From: Paenibacillus sp. FSL R5-0517
Lineage (GTDB): Bacteria > Bacillota > Bacilli > Paenibacillales > Paenibacillaceae
Length of the DNA: 64,000 bases
Direction of reading: 5' to 3'
NCBI RefSeq assembly: GCF_037974355.1
Contig: NZ_CP150235.1
Location: 2,666,001-2,730,000 of the forward strand
Shown: positions 43,132 to 51,661 of the stretch, in pieces
Layout: the number at the start of each line of letters is the position of its first letter
Numbering within the stretch: position 1 is the first letter of the stretch
The notes under the pieces: model-generated
Told to the model about the DNA's origin: nothing
The model's input: only the letters and a program-made list of their open reading frames with translations
The model's database searches: none
Translations under genes and position numbers: made by a program

Positions 43132-43181
43132 AGACTCAAACGAACCGTGATACAGGCGGATGGTTTGGGTCTGTTTGTTTT
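43132..43181 (+). terminator. probable terminator after the SLH-GH18 gene
   Basis: AGACTCAAAC pairs with GTTTGGGTCT (one G-T pair) around a 21-base loop, followed by a T-rich tract. Confidence 0.55.
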
Positions 43182-43259
43182 GGTATAAGATAAGCAATAT
43201 GAGGAATCGTTTAAGCTTGGCTGAACGGTTTAATGTATATAAGGACAAAATATAGATAT

Positions 43260-43471
43260 ATTGAACTAAACATTTACACAAAACGGAGAGGACAGAACGA
43301 AGCTGAAGAAGCGAAGCGTGCGCCTAAAGCTTTCTGAAAGAAAGCTGCATCGAAAGCATACGCTTATCACCGGATTTAACCTTTGTAAAAGATAAAAAAA
43401 TCTGGGGATAACAGCGATCGGAAGGTTGTTCTGTCATCGGAGTGACCAGTGTAAATATTTGTTAGTTCAAT
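43260..43471. repeat. 212-bp palindromic repeat element (full copy)
   Basis: The 380-base gap before the next gene is mostly this element. It opens ATTGAACTAAACATTTACAC and closes with GTGTAAATATTTGTTAGTTCAAT-type sequence, which is the inverted complement apart from a four-base gap. Inside the ends, GGACAGAAC is answered by GTTCTGTCATCGG. The centre holds AAGAAGCGAAGCGTGCG and CTTTCTGAAAGAAAG hairpins. No coding frame. A shorter copy lies at 47277-47352. It behaves like a non-autonomous mobile palindrome (MITE-like) or structured RNA; I recall similar sequences repeated in Paenibacillus genomes. Confidence 0.8.
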
Positions 43472-43496
43472 ATTATAGTTTAGGAGGAGAAGGAGC

Positions 43497-44408
43497 ATGC
43501 GAGAGGTTGATTGCATAATTGTAGGTGGAGGGCTCGCAGGGCTTCAGGCAGCCATTCAGCTTGGGCGTTATTCAGCTCATCAGGTGTTGGTCATCGACGC
43601 GGGAGAAGGCAGATCAACCCTGTGTCGGACGTACCATAATATCCTGGGTTTCCCCGATGGGATATCCGGTGAAGAGCTCAGAGCCCGAGGCAGGATGCAG
43701 GCAGAGCGGACAGGTGTATCTTTTGAGAAAGATCGTATTGTGCAAGCAGGCCGTCATGGAGAGAAGATTCAATTGTTAGGTACATCCGGCGTTGAATATA
43801 GGAGCAAAACGGTGTTATTGGCAACGGGGCTATCGGATCGAGTTCCGGATATTCCGGGATTAACCCCGACCCTTGGCCGAACAGTCTATGTCTGCCCCGA
43901 TTGTGATGGTTATGAGATTCAGGATCAACGTACGGTGCTATTGGGGTCTGGTGAAGCAGGTGCCCATATGGCGATGATCTTAATTCAGCGTACAAATGAT
44001 CTGTTATATATCAATCATGAGCAGACCGCCATATCTGCAGAGCTTCATCGCAGCATGAAAGAGGCGGGCGTTCGTTATCTGGAAGCGGCTGTTCAGGAAG
44101 TGCAACAGATTGAGGATGGTCATATCACCGGTGTTCTGACCGAAGATGGACAGATCTTTGAGTCTGAGCGAGGCTTTATCGCTTTTGGAGGCAATCGGGT
44201 ACACTATGAACTGGCGGAGCAGCTTGGAGCTGTGATCGCAGATAATAAACATGTAGAAGCTGATCCGCGCAGCTTGCAGGCAGCGACGAATGTGTGGATA
44301 GCCGGGGATCTGGGACTGCACGCAGAACAAGCAACCGTTGCGATGGGTGAGGGTTCCATTGCCGCGATCTGGATTCATAAGGCGTTACAGCAGATGGCAA
44401 ACGATTAA
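43497..44408 (+). CDS. thioredoxin reductase-like FAD/NAD(P) oxidoreductase
   Basis: 303-residue pyridine nucleotide-disulphide oxidoreductase. The FAD motif is CIIVGGGLAGLQAAIQLGRY, the redox pair is VYVCPDCDGYEIQ (CPDC), the NAD(P) site is VLLGSGEAGAHM, and the C-terminal FAD motif is NVWIAGDLGLHAEQATVAMG. It lacks the canonical CATC of true thioredoxin reductase, so its partner may be another thiol protein or a quinone. AGGAGGAGAAGGAG precedes the ATG, 25 bases after the palindromic repeat ends. Single-gene transcript ended by a strong terminator. Confidence 0.9.
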   Translation: MREVDCIIVGGGLAGLQAAIQLGRYSAHQVLVIDAGEGRSTLCRTYHNILGFPDGISGEELRARGRMQAERTGVSFEKDRIVQAGRHGEKIQLLGTSGVEYRSKTVLLATGLSDRVPDIPGLTPTLGRTVYVCPDCDGYEIQDQRTVLLGSGEAGAHMAMILIQRTNDLLYINHEQTAISAELHRSMKEAGVRYLEAAVQEVQQIEDGHITGVLTEDGQIFESERGFIAFGGNRVHYELAEQLGAVIADNKHVEADPRSLQAATNVWIAGDLGLHAEQATVAMGEGSIAAIWIHKALQQMAND

Positions 44409-44469
44409 ATGTGGATTTCATTATCAAAATAAAATTTCAGTTTGGATAATTAGAATATCATTTTTCCAT

Positions 44470-44520
44470 AACCCAAAAAGACCTCCCAAGCCATGAATAG
44501 GCGGGAGGTCTTTTTGGGTT
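44470..44520. terminator. strong bidirectional terminator between convergent genes
   Basis: AACCCAAAAAGACCTCCC pairs perfectly with its complement around a 15-base loop, with A and T runs inside the stem. It serves the reductase-like gene and the small gene on the other strand. Confidence 0.92.
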
Positions 44521-44543
44521 AACTTCATCTGGAAAAAGGACAA

Positions 44544-44753
44544 TCATTTATCCGATGAATCTGTTGACTTGGAAGAAGCCTTCTCGTCCTTCGATTCATG
44601 GGAGAAATCCTTCCGAATGTTGTCCACGATATCGCCAACCACACCTTCGATCATGTCGGTTGGTCCGGGATTATGTTTGTCTGGATGGATAACGGTATTC
44701 ACGCCTGGTTCAAGTTCATCGTTTGTTTTCTCAGGTTTGGTTTTATCACGCAT
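44544..44753 (-). CDS. small hydrophilic protein of unknown function
   Basis: 69-residue charged protein (MRDKTKPEKTNDELEPG start; Ser/Lys/Asp-rich end) with no membrane segment. AGGAGG nine bases before the ATG supports translation. A central segment NPGPTDMIEGVVGDIVDNIR is the only ordered-looking part. No family recognised. Convergent with the reductase-like gene. Confidence 0.7.
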   Translation of the reverse strand: MRDKTKPEKTNDELEPGVNTVIHPDKHNPGPTDMIEGVVGDIVDNIRKDFSHESKDEKASSKSTDSSDK

Positions 44754-45007
44754 GGGAAATCCCTCCTGGCTCGATATTATATAAGGTGTAAGGTGTCTTT
44801 AACATATCCAAACACCGTTACACATATGTAAACGATTAACCGCTGTAGTTCTTTTGAAACGCGTACTTGCTCTTATCATAGAAGATATATACAAAAGTGA
44901 ACGTGCTGATTAAACTTCTGCAATACGTTTATATTATAGATAACCAATTGATTATAAAGTCTAAAGGTTAAAACCAATAAACAACTAATATACAGGAGGT
45001 TATTCAG

Positions 45008-45361
45008 ATGAATGAACAAAATCATGTAATCCATAAAGATGGTCAGGTTTCAACGGACAAGGTGGACAACGCAATCGAAAAGATTGCACCGGAAGAGAGA
45101 GAACAGATTTTACAGAACTTTGATGCATTCAAAGAATATCTAGGTAAACGAATTGCGATGGGCGAGTCTATCGGATTAAGTGAAGAACAGATGGCTAAAA
45201 TTGCCCAGAAAGTAGCTGACCATCTGGCTGCGAACGAAGAGCCTCGTAACCGTGAAGAAAAGTTGCTTCAGGAACTCTGGAATGTCGGCAAGGAAGATGA
45301 ACGTCACATGCTGGCTCATATGCTCGTTCGTTTGGCGCAAGACTCCACAACCAATCATTAA
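45008..45361 (+). CDS. DUF3243 family protein
   Basis: 117 residues. LGKRIAMGESIGLSEEQMAK, HLAANEEPRNREEKLLQELW and HMLAHMLVRLAQ are the conserved blocks of DUF3243 (B. subtilis YmfJ), a widespread small soluble Bacilli protein of unknown function. ACAGGAGG lies before the ATG. The 253-base gap upstream is AT-rich and holds possible promoters but no gene that I can support. Confidence 0.88.
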   Translation: MNEQNHVIHKDGQVSTDKVDNAIEKIAPEEREQILQNFDAFKEYLGKRIAMGESIGLSEEQMAKIAQKVADHLAANEEPRNREEKLLQELWNVGKEDERHMLAHMLVRLAQDSTTNH

Positions 45362-45418
45362 GATTAATATACATGCTTCAGCATATTCATGAATAAACAT
45401 AAGAATCTTGTACTAGTC

Positions 45419-45458
45419 AAGAACCCCTGAATGACGAGACTTCAGGGGTTCTTATCTT
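45419..45458 (+). terminator. terminator after the DUF3243 gene
   Basis: AAGAACCCCTGAA pairs perfectly with TTCAGGGGTTCTT, followed by ATCTTTTT. Confidence 0.88.
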
Positions 45459-45650
45459 TTTCGGAAACTGCAGACAGGAGTAATGACGTTCATTGTAACT
45501 ATTTTTAATCTGGCTGATACTTTTATATTCGCTGTTCCAAGTATGATAGGAAAAGAGAGAATGTTGGAATTAATAGTTCACTTGAGCGTTTGATAAGGAA
45601 GACTTCCGGTTAAGGAATAGTAACGTTCATATTAAGGAGAGATGTTACCT

Positions 45651-46217
45651 ATGAAGAACGCGGCAAAACAATGGAAACTACGAATGATCGGTGCAGTTGT
45701 TGCTTTACTTGGCATGATTGTGCTGACTACATATTTGCTTACCCCTGCGAATGCTCAAGAAAGTGCAGATGCCCAACAGCCTTCTGACAAAGAAGCACAG
45801 GTTGCGAACTCCGAGATGTTTACAGCCTATGTTGAAGGTATGCACATGGAAAACGGCAAATTGTTTATGACAGTGGACAAGATTGGCTGGTATCAGGGTG
45901 AAGAAGCTGATGCGATTTTTGCACAGCGCAATCCGGAAGCGGGTATAGATGGTGCTCCTGATGGTTACTATATTGTTAATGATAACAAAGAGCAGGAACA
46001 GGTTGAGGTTAGTGCCAATGCTGAAGTGTTGATGCAGTTGTATGATCGAGACGGCACGATGCAGGGCGCAGACATTCAATGGAATGAACCTGTGACATTA
46101 TCCAAGTTCGAATCGTTGTATGAGAATACCCGTATTCTTGACCTGTCCGTATTCCCATATCATCTGACGGTGCAGGACGGAAAAGTGACCAAAATTGTAC
46201 AGCAGTACATCCCATAA
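45651..46217 (+). CDS. exported or membrane-anchored protein of unknown function
   Basis: 188 residues. A basic start and hydrophobic segment (MIGAVVALLGMIVLTTYLL) precede PANAQESADAQQPSDKEA, which may be a signal cleavage site (ANA-Q) and a disordered linker. The rest is an acidic alpha/beta domain with repeated MENGKLFMTVDKIGWYQGEE and FPYHLTVQDGKVTKIVQQYI patterns. AAGGAG is 11 bases from ATG 45651 and touches the ATG at 45642, so the shorter start is preferred. No family recognised. Confidence 0.75.
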   Translation: MKNAAKQWKLRMIGAVVALLGMIVLTTYLLTPANAQESADAQQPSDKEAQVANSEMFTAYVEGMHMENGKLFMTVDKIGWYQGEEADAIFAQRNPEAGIDGAPDGYYIVNDNKEQEQVEVSANAEVLMQLYDRDGTMQGADIQWNEPVTLSKFESLYENTRILDLSVFPYHLTVQDGKVTKIVQQYIP

Positions 46218-46239
46218 AATGAGAAGAAATTCATCATTC

Positions 46240-46281
46240 AAGCATTCCTCCGGTTCATTGGAACGGTGAGGGATGCTTTTT
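46240..46281 (+). terminator. terminator after the exported protein gene
   Basis: AAGCATTCCTCCGGTTC pairs with GAACGGTGAGGGATGCTT (bulge and mismatch) and is followed by TTTTT. Confidence 0.85.
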
Positions 46282-46297
46282 GGTTATGACAAATTCA

Positions 46298-46311
46298 TGA
46301 AAGCGATTGTA
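46298..46311 (+). promoter_or_regulatory. possible cre-like site upstream of ctaB
   Basis: TGAAAGCGATTGTA matches 12 of 14 consensus positions of the CcpA box, 64 bases before the start codon. Weak motif evidence. Confidence 0.3.
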
Positions 46312-46374
46312 ATTAATGGTAGGTACATGTATCATTATTGGAATGGCGTTTTTACATAGTTCAGGAGGAGCCTC

Positions 46375-47232
46375 ATGCTTAAAGACATGATTGCATTAAC
46401 TAAACCCGGACTTCTACGGCTAAATGTGTTTGCGGTGGCGGTAGGGTTCTGGGTAGCTTCAAAATGGGATATCGCATGGTTATCTCTGCTCTTGGTCGTG
46501 ATTGGATCAACCTTGGTTATTGCTTCAGCTTGTGTAATCAACAATTATTGGGACCGTGAATTGGACCAAAAGATGGAACGCACCAAAAAAAGGATGGATT
46601 ACATTAACCATCTGAAGCCAGGGTTTGTACTTGGGTATGGCCTTGTCCTTGGTGTTGTTGGACTAGCAGTGCTGTATCTCCTGGTGAATCCGTTATCAGG
46701 CTGGATGGCATTGCTTGGATGGTTCGCTTACATCGTGATTTACACGATGTGGTTGAAACGCAGTTCAACGTGGAGCACGTCGCTCGGCGGAATTGCGGGA
46801 GCGATGCCGCCTGTCATTGGTTATACATCTGTAACCAATGAAATTGATGCGGGAGCCTGGTTACTGTTCGCGCTATTGTTCCTCTGGCAACCACCACATT
46901 TCTGGTCATTGGGTATTCGCCGGGTAGAGGAATATCGTTCTGCGGGGTTCCCCTTGTTGCCTGTCGTTAAAGGGGTGAAACGCACCAAGTTTCAGATGAT
47001 TCCTTATGTTTTTCTGCTGCTTCCTGCTGTGTTCCTGTTGTATTACTACGACTATGTTGGTCTGGTATTTCTGATTGTATCTCTGCTCGGTGGACTGATC
47101 TGGTTCGTGCATACACTTAGCGGACTGAAGACACAGGATGACGAGAAGTGGGCAAAAGTAAACTTTCTGATCTCAGTGAACTATCTCATGCTTATATTTA
47201 TTGTGATGGTCGCGAATACGACATGGTCTTAA
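46375..47232 (+). CDS. ctaB: protohaem IX farnesyltransferase (haem O synthase)
   Basis: Integral membrane prenyltransferase that adds a farnesyl group to haem B to make haem O for terminal oxidases. The first Asp-rich motif is NNYWDRELDQKMERTKKR and the second region is IYTMWLKRSSTWSTSLGGIA with GAMPPVIGY; about nine membrane segments follow the UbiA-fold pattern. Length 285 is slightly below the usual 300. TCAGGAGGAG precedes the ATG. It stands apart from any cta oxidase gene cluster in this window. Confidence 0.93.
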   Translation: MLKDMIALTKPGLLRLNVFAVAVGFWVASKWDIAWLSLLLVVIGSTLVIASACVINNYWDRELDQKMERTKKRMDYINHLKPGFVLGYGLVLGVVGLAVLYLLVNPLSGWMALLGWFAYIVIYTMWLKRSSTWSTSLGGIAGAMPPVIGYTSVTNEIDAGAWLLFALLFLWQPPHFWSLGIRRVEEYRSAGFPLLPVVKGVKRTKFQMIPYVFLLLPAVFLLYYYDYVGLVFLIVSLLGGLIWFVHTLSGLKTQDDEKWAKVNFLISVNYLMLIFIVMVANTTWS

Positions 47233-47276
47233 TCAGGTGTTGAACAGAACGTTTTGAGAAAAATTTCACCTCAAAC

Positions 47277-47352
47277 TATATAAATTGAACTGAACCTGGT
47301 TGTTCTGTCATCGGAGTGTCCAGCGGAAATATGCTTTAGTTCATTTTATATA
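47277..47352. repeat. 76-bp internally deleted copy of the palindromic repeat
   Basis: Bounded by TATATAAATTGAACT and AGTTCATTTTATATA, near-perfect inverted complements. It contains GGTTGTTCTGTCATCGGAGTG (starting at 47298), identical to the same segment at 43424-43444 of the full copy, then CCAG...AAATAT...TAGTTCA. The left two-thirds of the full element is missing. No gene inside. Confidence 0.8.
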
Positions 47353-47369
47353 ACAGCCTGCACCGGATG

Positions 47370-47440
47370 AAAAAGCACACGATGGAATAGGTTTTGGACA
47401 ACCTTCAGTTGTTGAAACATATTCTTAAGTGTGCTTTTTT
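47370..47440 (+). terminator. long hairpin terminator after ctaB
   Basis: AAAAGCACAC pairs with GTGTGCTTTT; the inner GGACAAC and GTTGT segments also pair. TTTTTT follows. Confidence 0.75.
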
Positions 47441-47502
47441 GGTATAATAAAACAATTGAATCACATATGTGGAAATTATAATGCAAGATGGGAAGTGACA
47501 TC

Positions 47503-47985
47503 ATGAGTGATTTGGAGCAAGCCGTACGATGGAGGCAAGAAGGCAAGGTGCAGGAAGCGATTGAGCTTCTGCAAGAGATTACAGGGCAGGAACCCGAGAA
47601 TGCAAATGTTTGGTATCAGTTGGCTTGGGCACATGATTCACTTGGGTTAGAGCGAGAAGCTGTCCCGCATTATGAGAAGTCACTGAGTCTTGGGCTTTCT
47701 GGTGAGGATAGAGCGGGTGCAATACTCGGACTAGGCAGTACATACAGAACGCTTGGACAATACGAGCAGGCAAAGGCTTGGTTTGAAAAAGGGCTGAAAG
47801 AATTCCCGGCGTACCGGGAATTTGAGGTGTTCTATGCGATGGTGCTCTACAATCTGGGTGAACATGCAGAAGCGATGCAAAGATTGCTCGTGCAACTTGC
47901 AGATACATCTAGTGATAAGAGAATCAATGACTATAACCGAGCAATCCGTTACTACGCAGATCAGCTGGATCGGGTGTGGGAATAG
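47503..47985 (+). CDS. tetratricopeptide repeat protein
   Basis: 160-residue soluble protein made almost entirely of TPR helices: WRQEGKVQEAIELLQEI, ANVWYQLAWAHDSLGLEREA, AILGLGSTYRTLGQYEQAKA and YAMVLYNLGEHAEAMQRLLV. Such scaffolds mediate protein contacts; the partner is unknown. ATG 47503 is nine bases from GGGAAG. The next small gene follows after 31 bases and is probably cotranscribed. Confidence 0.88.
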   Translation: MSDLEQAVRWRQEGKVQEAIELLQEITGQEPENANVWYQLAWAHDSLGLEREAVPHYEKSLSLGLSGEDRAGAILGLGSTYRTLGQYEQAKAWFEKGLKEFPAYREFEVFYAMVLYNLGEHAEAMQRLLVQLADTSSDKRINDYNRAIRYYADQLDRVWE

Positions 47986-48016
47986 ATCGAATACGCAGAG
48001 AAGGAGATGGATGAAT

Positions 48017-48214
48017 ATGAACTCCAATCAAGATCTGAAACAGGTACATGAAAGGTTAGATCAAATTGAGCAGAAGCTGGATCACCTGGAAGGCAGCCAG
48101 CAGAACAAACGCTCACCTGGCGTACGCTTCCTGAGTGGCTTTGGCATCACGATTGTGGTGATATTTGTACTGCTACTAATCCTCGGTGTTATCCAATTTG
48201 TGAGTAATGGATAG
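48017..48214 (+). CDS. small coiled-coil protein with a C-terminal membrane anchor
   Basis: 65 residues. A charged coiled-coil (LKQVHERLDQIEQKLDHLEG) is followed by a basic stretch and one membrane segment (ITIVVIFVLLLILGVIQFV). AAGGAG is ten bases before ATG 48017. An upstream extension of the same frame overlaps the TPR gene and lacks a start signal. Orientation suggests the N-terminus is cytoplasmic. It may dock the adjacent TPR protein at the membrane; that is inference. Confidence 0.75.
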   Translation: MNSNQDLKQVHERLDQIEQKLDHLEGSQQNKRSPGVRFLSGFGITIVVIFVLLLILGVIQFVSNG

Positions 48215-48262
48215 GAGCAATTGATTTTAACGAAAAACGTAATGATTTTCTGAATGTACTAC

Positions 48263-49138
48263 TTACATAGTCGTACCGAGCCATAGCTGCACCTCTTCAA
48301 TGAAACGCCGCGTAGCTGGTGATAGATTGCCCAAAGCGGGGCAGGCCATGCCGATCGTGCGGTACGGATCTCCTGCGAGCGGCACGAGTGCGAGCGCATC
48401 AGTATGATTTTGAAGTACCATTTCCGGCAGAAGGCTGATGCCGAGACCATTACGGACCATCGCCATGATGGCTTGATCTTCTGCGACTTCATAGACAACA
48501 TTGAGTTTGGCTGCATGCTGCCGGATCAGTCGTTCAATCTCGTTATCCCCGCCCCACTTGGGCAGAATAAAGGGTTGCTCCAGCAGAACATCAAACGAAA
48601 CAGACTCCTCTGAGGCGAGAGGATGATCGAGAGGCAGGATGCACATCATCCTGTCTTTTTGTAATGGGATCGTCTCAAAAGGGGAGGAATCGCCAAGGGA
48701 CAGGAATCCAAGGTCGATGGCACCTCCAGCCAGCCAACCCTCAATCTCAGCATAATCGCCCTCCCACAGCTTGATCTCAATTCCTGGATAACGCAGGCGA
48801 AATTGTTTCAGGATGCCTGGCAACCATTGCGTGGAGACACTGGCGAACGTACCAATACGCACGGTACCAATCTCTGCGCCGCGAATGAGGGAGATTTCCT
48901 GGTTCATCAGTTCCGTCCAGCGCAGAATCTCACGTGTATATCCCAGAATGCGTTCACCTTCAGCGGTAACCCGTACGCCGGAGCGGCCGCGATGGAGGAG
49001 TGAAAAACCACATTCAGTCTCGAGACTTGTGATGGCATGGCTGACTGCGGATTGGGTGACATTCAGCGCTTCTGCTGCTTTGGTGAGACTGCCATATTCC
49101 ACGACGGTATTCAATATTTCATATTTGATGAGTGACAT
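48263..49138 (-). CDS. LysR-family transcriptional regulator
   Basis: 291 residues. The N-terminal winged helix-turn-helix is LTKAAEALNVTQSAVSHAIT followed by LETECGFSLLHRGRSGVRVT; the C-terminal substrate domain has VRIGTFASVSTQWLPGILKQ. Divergent from the EamA transporter gene with a 165-base gap, so it probably controls that gene. Start 49138 is chosen for the ribosome-like GGAAGGAACGGAA and the standard LysR beginning; a longer frame to 49171 lacks both. Confidence 0.93.
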   Translation of the reverse strand: MSLIKYEILNTVVEYGSLTKAAEALNVTQSAVSHAITSLETECGFSLLHRGRSGVRVTAEGERILGYTREILRWTELMNQEISLIRGAEIGTVRIGTFASVSTQWLPGILKQFRLRYPGIEIKLWEGDYAEIEGWLAGGAIDLGFLSLGDSSPFETIPLQKDRMMCILPLDHPLASEESVSFDVLLEQPFILPKWGGDNEIERLIRQHAAKLNVVYEVAEDQAIMAMVRNGLGISLLPEMVLQNHTDALALVPLAGDPYRTIGMACPALGNLSPATRRFIEEVQLWLGTTM

Positions 49139-49191
49139 GAATAGTTCCGTTCCTTCCCATTTTGAATACATGAGTTTATTTCATATAATCT

Positions 49192-49215
49192 ATTATAAAT
49201 ATTCATTTTTATAAT
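49192..49215. promoter_or_regulatory. candidate LysR operator overlapping a -10 box
   Basis: ATTATAAA and TTTATAAT are inverted complements separated by eight bases, containing a T-N11-A pattern. The right arm includes TATAAT (49210-49215), a possible -10 for the transporter gene. Placement in the divergent gap fits LysR control. Confidence 0.5.
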
Positions 49216-49303
49216 GCAAAGAGATCGTATATACTTGCCAAGGCGAGTTAGTTTGACGCACGATCACACAGCTCAGAATACATAGAATGAAGGTTGAAGC
49301 AAG

Positions 49304-50251
49304 ATGAATGGTGTACAGGTTAATCAAGGTCAGGCAACAAGAAGAGCGGACATCCAGATGCTGCTCGCAACGGTCATATGGGGATCTTCCTATCTGTTTA
49401 TGAAATCGGGCCTGGAGTCCATGCAAGAATTGAATCTGGTCGCATTTCGTTTTGGAATTGCCTTTATTGCGGCAGGGCTTCTGTTTCATCGGCGGTTGTA
49501 TAATATGAATCGTGGCACACTTGTGGCAGGGGCCGTTATGGGGACAGCGTTATTCGCTGCATTTGTATTTATCACCTATGGTGTACAACGTACAACGACA
49601 TCCCAAGCGGGATTCCTCATAAGTTTGGCGGTTATTTTTGTGCCTATTCTGACAACGATCCAGCATCGCCGTATGCCGGACAAACGATTGACGCTCAGCA
49701 TCCTCGTGGCAGTTACCGGGCTTGGCTTGCTGACGCTTCAACATGAGCTGAGTCTGCACACGGGAGATATTCTGTGTATACTTGCAGCACTGGTGTATGC
49801 CATCTATATTATGATTGCTGGCAAGTACACACCGAAGTATGATCCGTTAACGTTGGGAACCGTCCAATTGGGCGTTGCAGCGATGTGGGGAATTGCAGCT
49901 ACATTCATGCTGGAGACGCCACGTATGCCCGATACGGCTGAATCCTGGGCAGCGATTCTCGGCTTAGGTGTATTATGTAGTGGCTTGGGGTATATTTTGC
50001 AGACGCTCGCACAGCGTCATGCTTCACCGACAAGAACAAGTCTGATTTTTTCACTCGAACCACTGTTCGCAGCGGCCTTTGCATTTACCTTTCAAGGAGA
50101 ATCGTTAACGTTGCAAGGATATGCAGGAGCAGCGCTGATGTTGGTCGGTGTTCTGATCACAGAGATCAAACTTCCACAGCCTGTCTTCTGGCGCCGAAAA
50201 CGCCCGGTTTTACAATCGGAACTCGGCGATCAGGGAGCACCAGGCATATAA
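49304..50251 (+). CDS. EamA/DMT-family transporter
   Basis: 315-residue membrane protein of the drug/metabolite transporter superfamily, with ten hydrophobic segments in two EamA repeats. MLLATVIWGSSYLFMKSGLE and TSQAGFLISLAVIFVPILTT mark the first repeat; SPTRTSLIFSLEPLFAAAFA and LTLQGYAGAALMLVGVLITE the second. It probably exports an amino acid or related metabolite. The C-terminal 30 residues are a cytoplasmic tail. Transcription is likely governed by the divergent LysR regulator. Confidence 0.93.
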   Translation: MNGVQVNQGQATRRADIQMLLATVIWGSSYLFMKSGLESMQELNLVAFRFGIAFIAAGLLFHRRLYNMNRGTLVAGAVMGTALFAAFVFITYGVQRTTTSQAGFLISLAVIFVPILTTIQHRRMPDKRLTLSILVAVTGLGLLTLQHELSLHTGDILCILAALVYAIYIMIAGKYTPKYDPLTLGTVQLGVAAMWGIAATFMLETPRMPDTAESWAAILGLGVLCSGLGYILQTLAQRHASPTRTSLIFSLEPLFAAAFAFTFQGESLTLQGYAGAALMLVGVLITEIKLPQPVFWRRKRPVLQSELGDQGAPGI

Positions 50252-50438
50252 TTAAGGGACAAGGTTCTTTCTTCATCTTCTACAGAAGTTGGGGAGAGGG
50301 CTTTTTTTGGTTATGTCGTTCACGTTGCGTAAGAGATAATTAACGACCTAACAAAAAACAGAATAACATAACCTTGTTTTGTTGATTTTTGTTTTTTATG
50401 CTACACTGAATGAAAATTAGGAAAAACGGGTGAGTAGT

Positions 50439-51470
50439 ATGGCCAAAAGAGTAACGATGCAGCAAATTGCGGATGCTGCGGGGGTGTCCAAATTTGCAGT
50501 GTCCCGTGCGCTGACAGGCAAGCCTGGTGTGAGTGAGCATACACGCGAGATGATCGTCAGAACGGCGGGTCAGCTCGGGTATTTCAGAACTGAACCGAAG
50601 CGTTATGCACTGGAGACACAGATGTCATTGGAGATGAAGCCAGAAGCGAAGCGGCAAGGCACCATATTGATTTTGTTTCCTAACATTCGTTCTCAGAATC
50701 GATCCTCCTTGTACTGGGGGCCTGTTTTTGACGGCATTTCTGAGAGGTTGAATGAGAAGGGAATGGATATTTTAACACTGACGGAACCCTCTTCAGATCG
50801 AATGTTCTCGGTTCTTAATCCCGAAGCAATCAGTGGAGTCATTACCGTGGGCACCATCTCGACATCGGTATTGCTGGAAATTTACAGACTGCGTATTCCA
50901 CTGGTCATGGTAGATCATGAAGACCCCGCCGTATACGCAGACTCGGTTTTTACGGACAATATGAAATGTATGAAAGAACTCGTTCTCATGCTTGTTGGAA
51001 AAGGGTACAGAAGGTTCCAGTTTGCCGGGCAACTGCCCGATGCGGCAAGTTTTCGAGAACGCTGGCTTGGATATCGTACGGTGCTGGAAGAGAAGCAGGT
51101 GGCAGGGAAACAGCAAGAAGGTTTGCTGGGCGCGGAATACGAACAGATTCGGGGCTCCATTGCCGAAATGAAGCTGGAGGACATCCCTGAAGTCATTGTG
51201 TGTGCGAATGATCATACGGCTGTTATCGTGCTTGAGGCACTCCGAAGCCGAGGCATTCAGGTTCCTGAACGCTGTGCCGTGACCGGGTTTGACAATACGC
51301 AGACAGATGAACCCATCCTTGCTTCAGTGCATATCAACAAAGAGAATCTGGGCACCAGAGCGGTAGATCAGCTGTTGTGGCGGATTCAGCATCGGGACGA
51401 ACCTTATGAACGCAAGTTGATCTATTCGGAATTAATTATTCGAGATGAATATAACGCCAGTTTAGAGTGA
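50439..51470 (+). CDS. LacI-family transcriptional regulator
   Basis: 343 residues. The N-terminal LacI helix-turn-helix is VTMQQIADAAGVSKFAVSRA followed by LTGKPGVSEHTREMIVRTA. The sugar-binding domain has ISGVITVGTISTSVL and PEVIVCANDHTAVIVLEALR, then CAVTGFDNTQTDEP. I chose ATG 50439 (GGGTGA five bases upstream); GTG 50430 with AGGA seven bases away is a close alternative. It lies upstream of the beta-mannosidase gene on the same strand and shares TAACAAAA motifs with that gene's promoter region, so it is probably the mannoside-responsive repressor. Confidence 0.92.
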   Translation: MAKRVTMQQIADAAGVSKFAVSRALTGKPGVSEHTREMIVRTAGQLGYFRTEPKRYALETQMSLEMKPEAKRQGTILILFPNIRSQNRSSLYWGPVFDGISERLNEKGMDILTLTEPSSDRMFSVLNPEAISGVITVGTISTSVLLEIYRLRIPLVMVDHEDPAVYADSVFTDNMKCMKELVLMLVGKGYRRFQFAGQLPDAASFRERWLGYRTVLEEKQVAGKQQEGLLGAEYEQIRGSIAEMKLEDIPEVIVCANDHTAVIVLEALRSRGIQVPERCAVTGFDNTQTDEPILASVHINKENLGTRAVDQLLWRIQHRDEPYERKLIYSELIIRDEYNASLE

Positions 51471-51532
51471 TATGGTAGGACGTATTGAGTCATTGTAAAA
51501 ACAAGCATCCAGGTAAATAAGTTAAGTGAAGG

Positions 51533-51564
51533 GACATGGAGCATTAGAGCTTCATGTCTTTTTT
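51533..51564 (+). terminator. terminator after the LacI gene
   Basis: GACATGGAGC pairs with GCTTCATGTC (one G-T pair) across a six-base loop, then TTTTTT. It makes the beta-mannosidase a separate transcript. Confidence 0.85.
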
Positions 51565-51661
51565 GTTATGCAGAAACTATTTAACAAATTAAATAACAAA
51601 ACAGATTGACTATAAGAAGCATATCGTGTTAATTTTGTTTTGTAAGTTATTTGTTTTTATA

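Noticed and set aside
44754..45007. possible small gene or riboswitch in the gap before DUF3243
   Set aside because: AT-rich with several stops in all frames and no recognisable aptamer core; only promoter-like AT stretches.
47822..48214. 130-codon reading of the small coiled-coil gene
   Set aside because: The first 65 codons overlap the TPR gene in another frame and have no start signal; AAGGAG and ATG at 48017 define the real gene.
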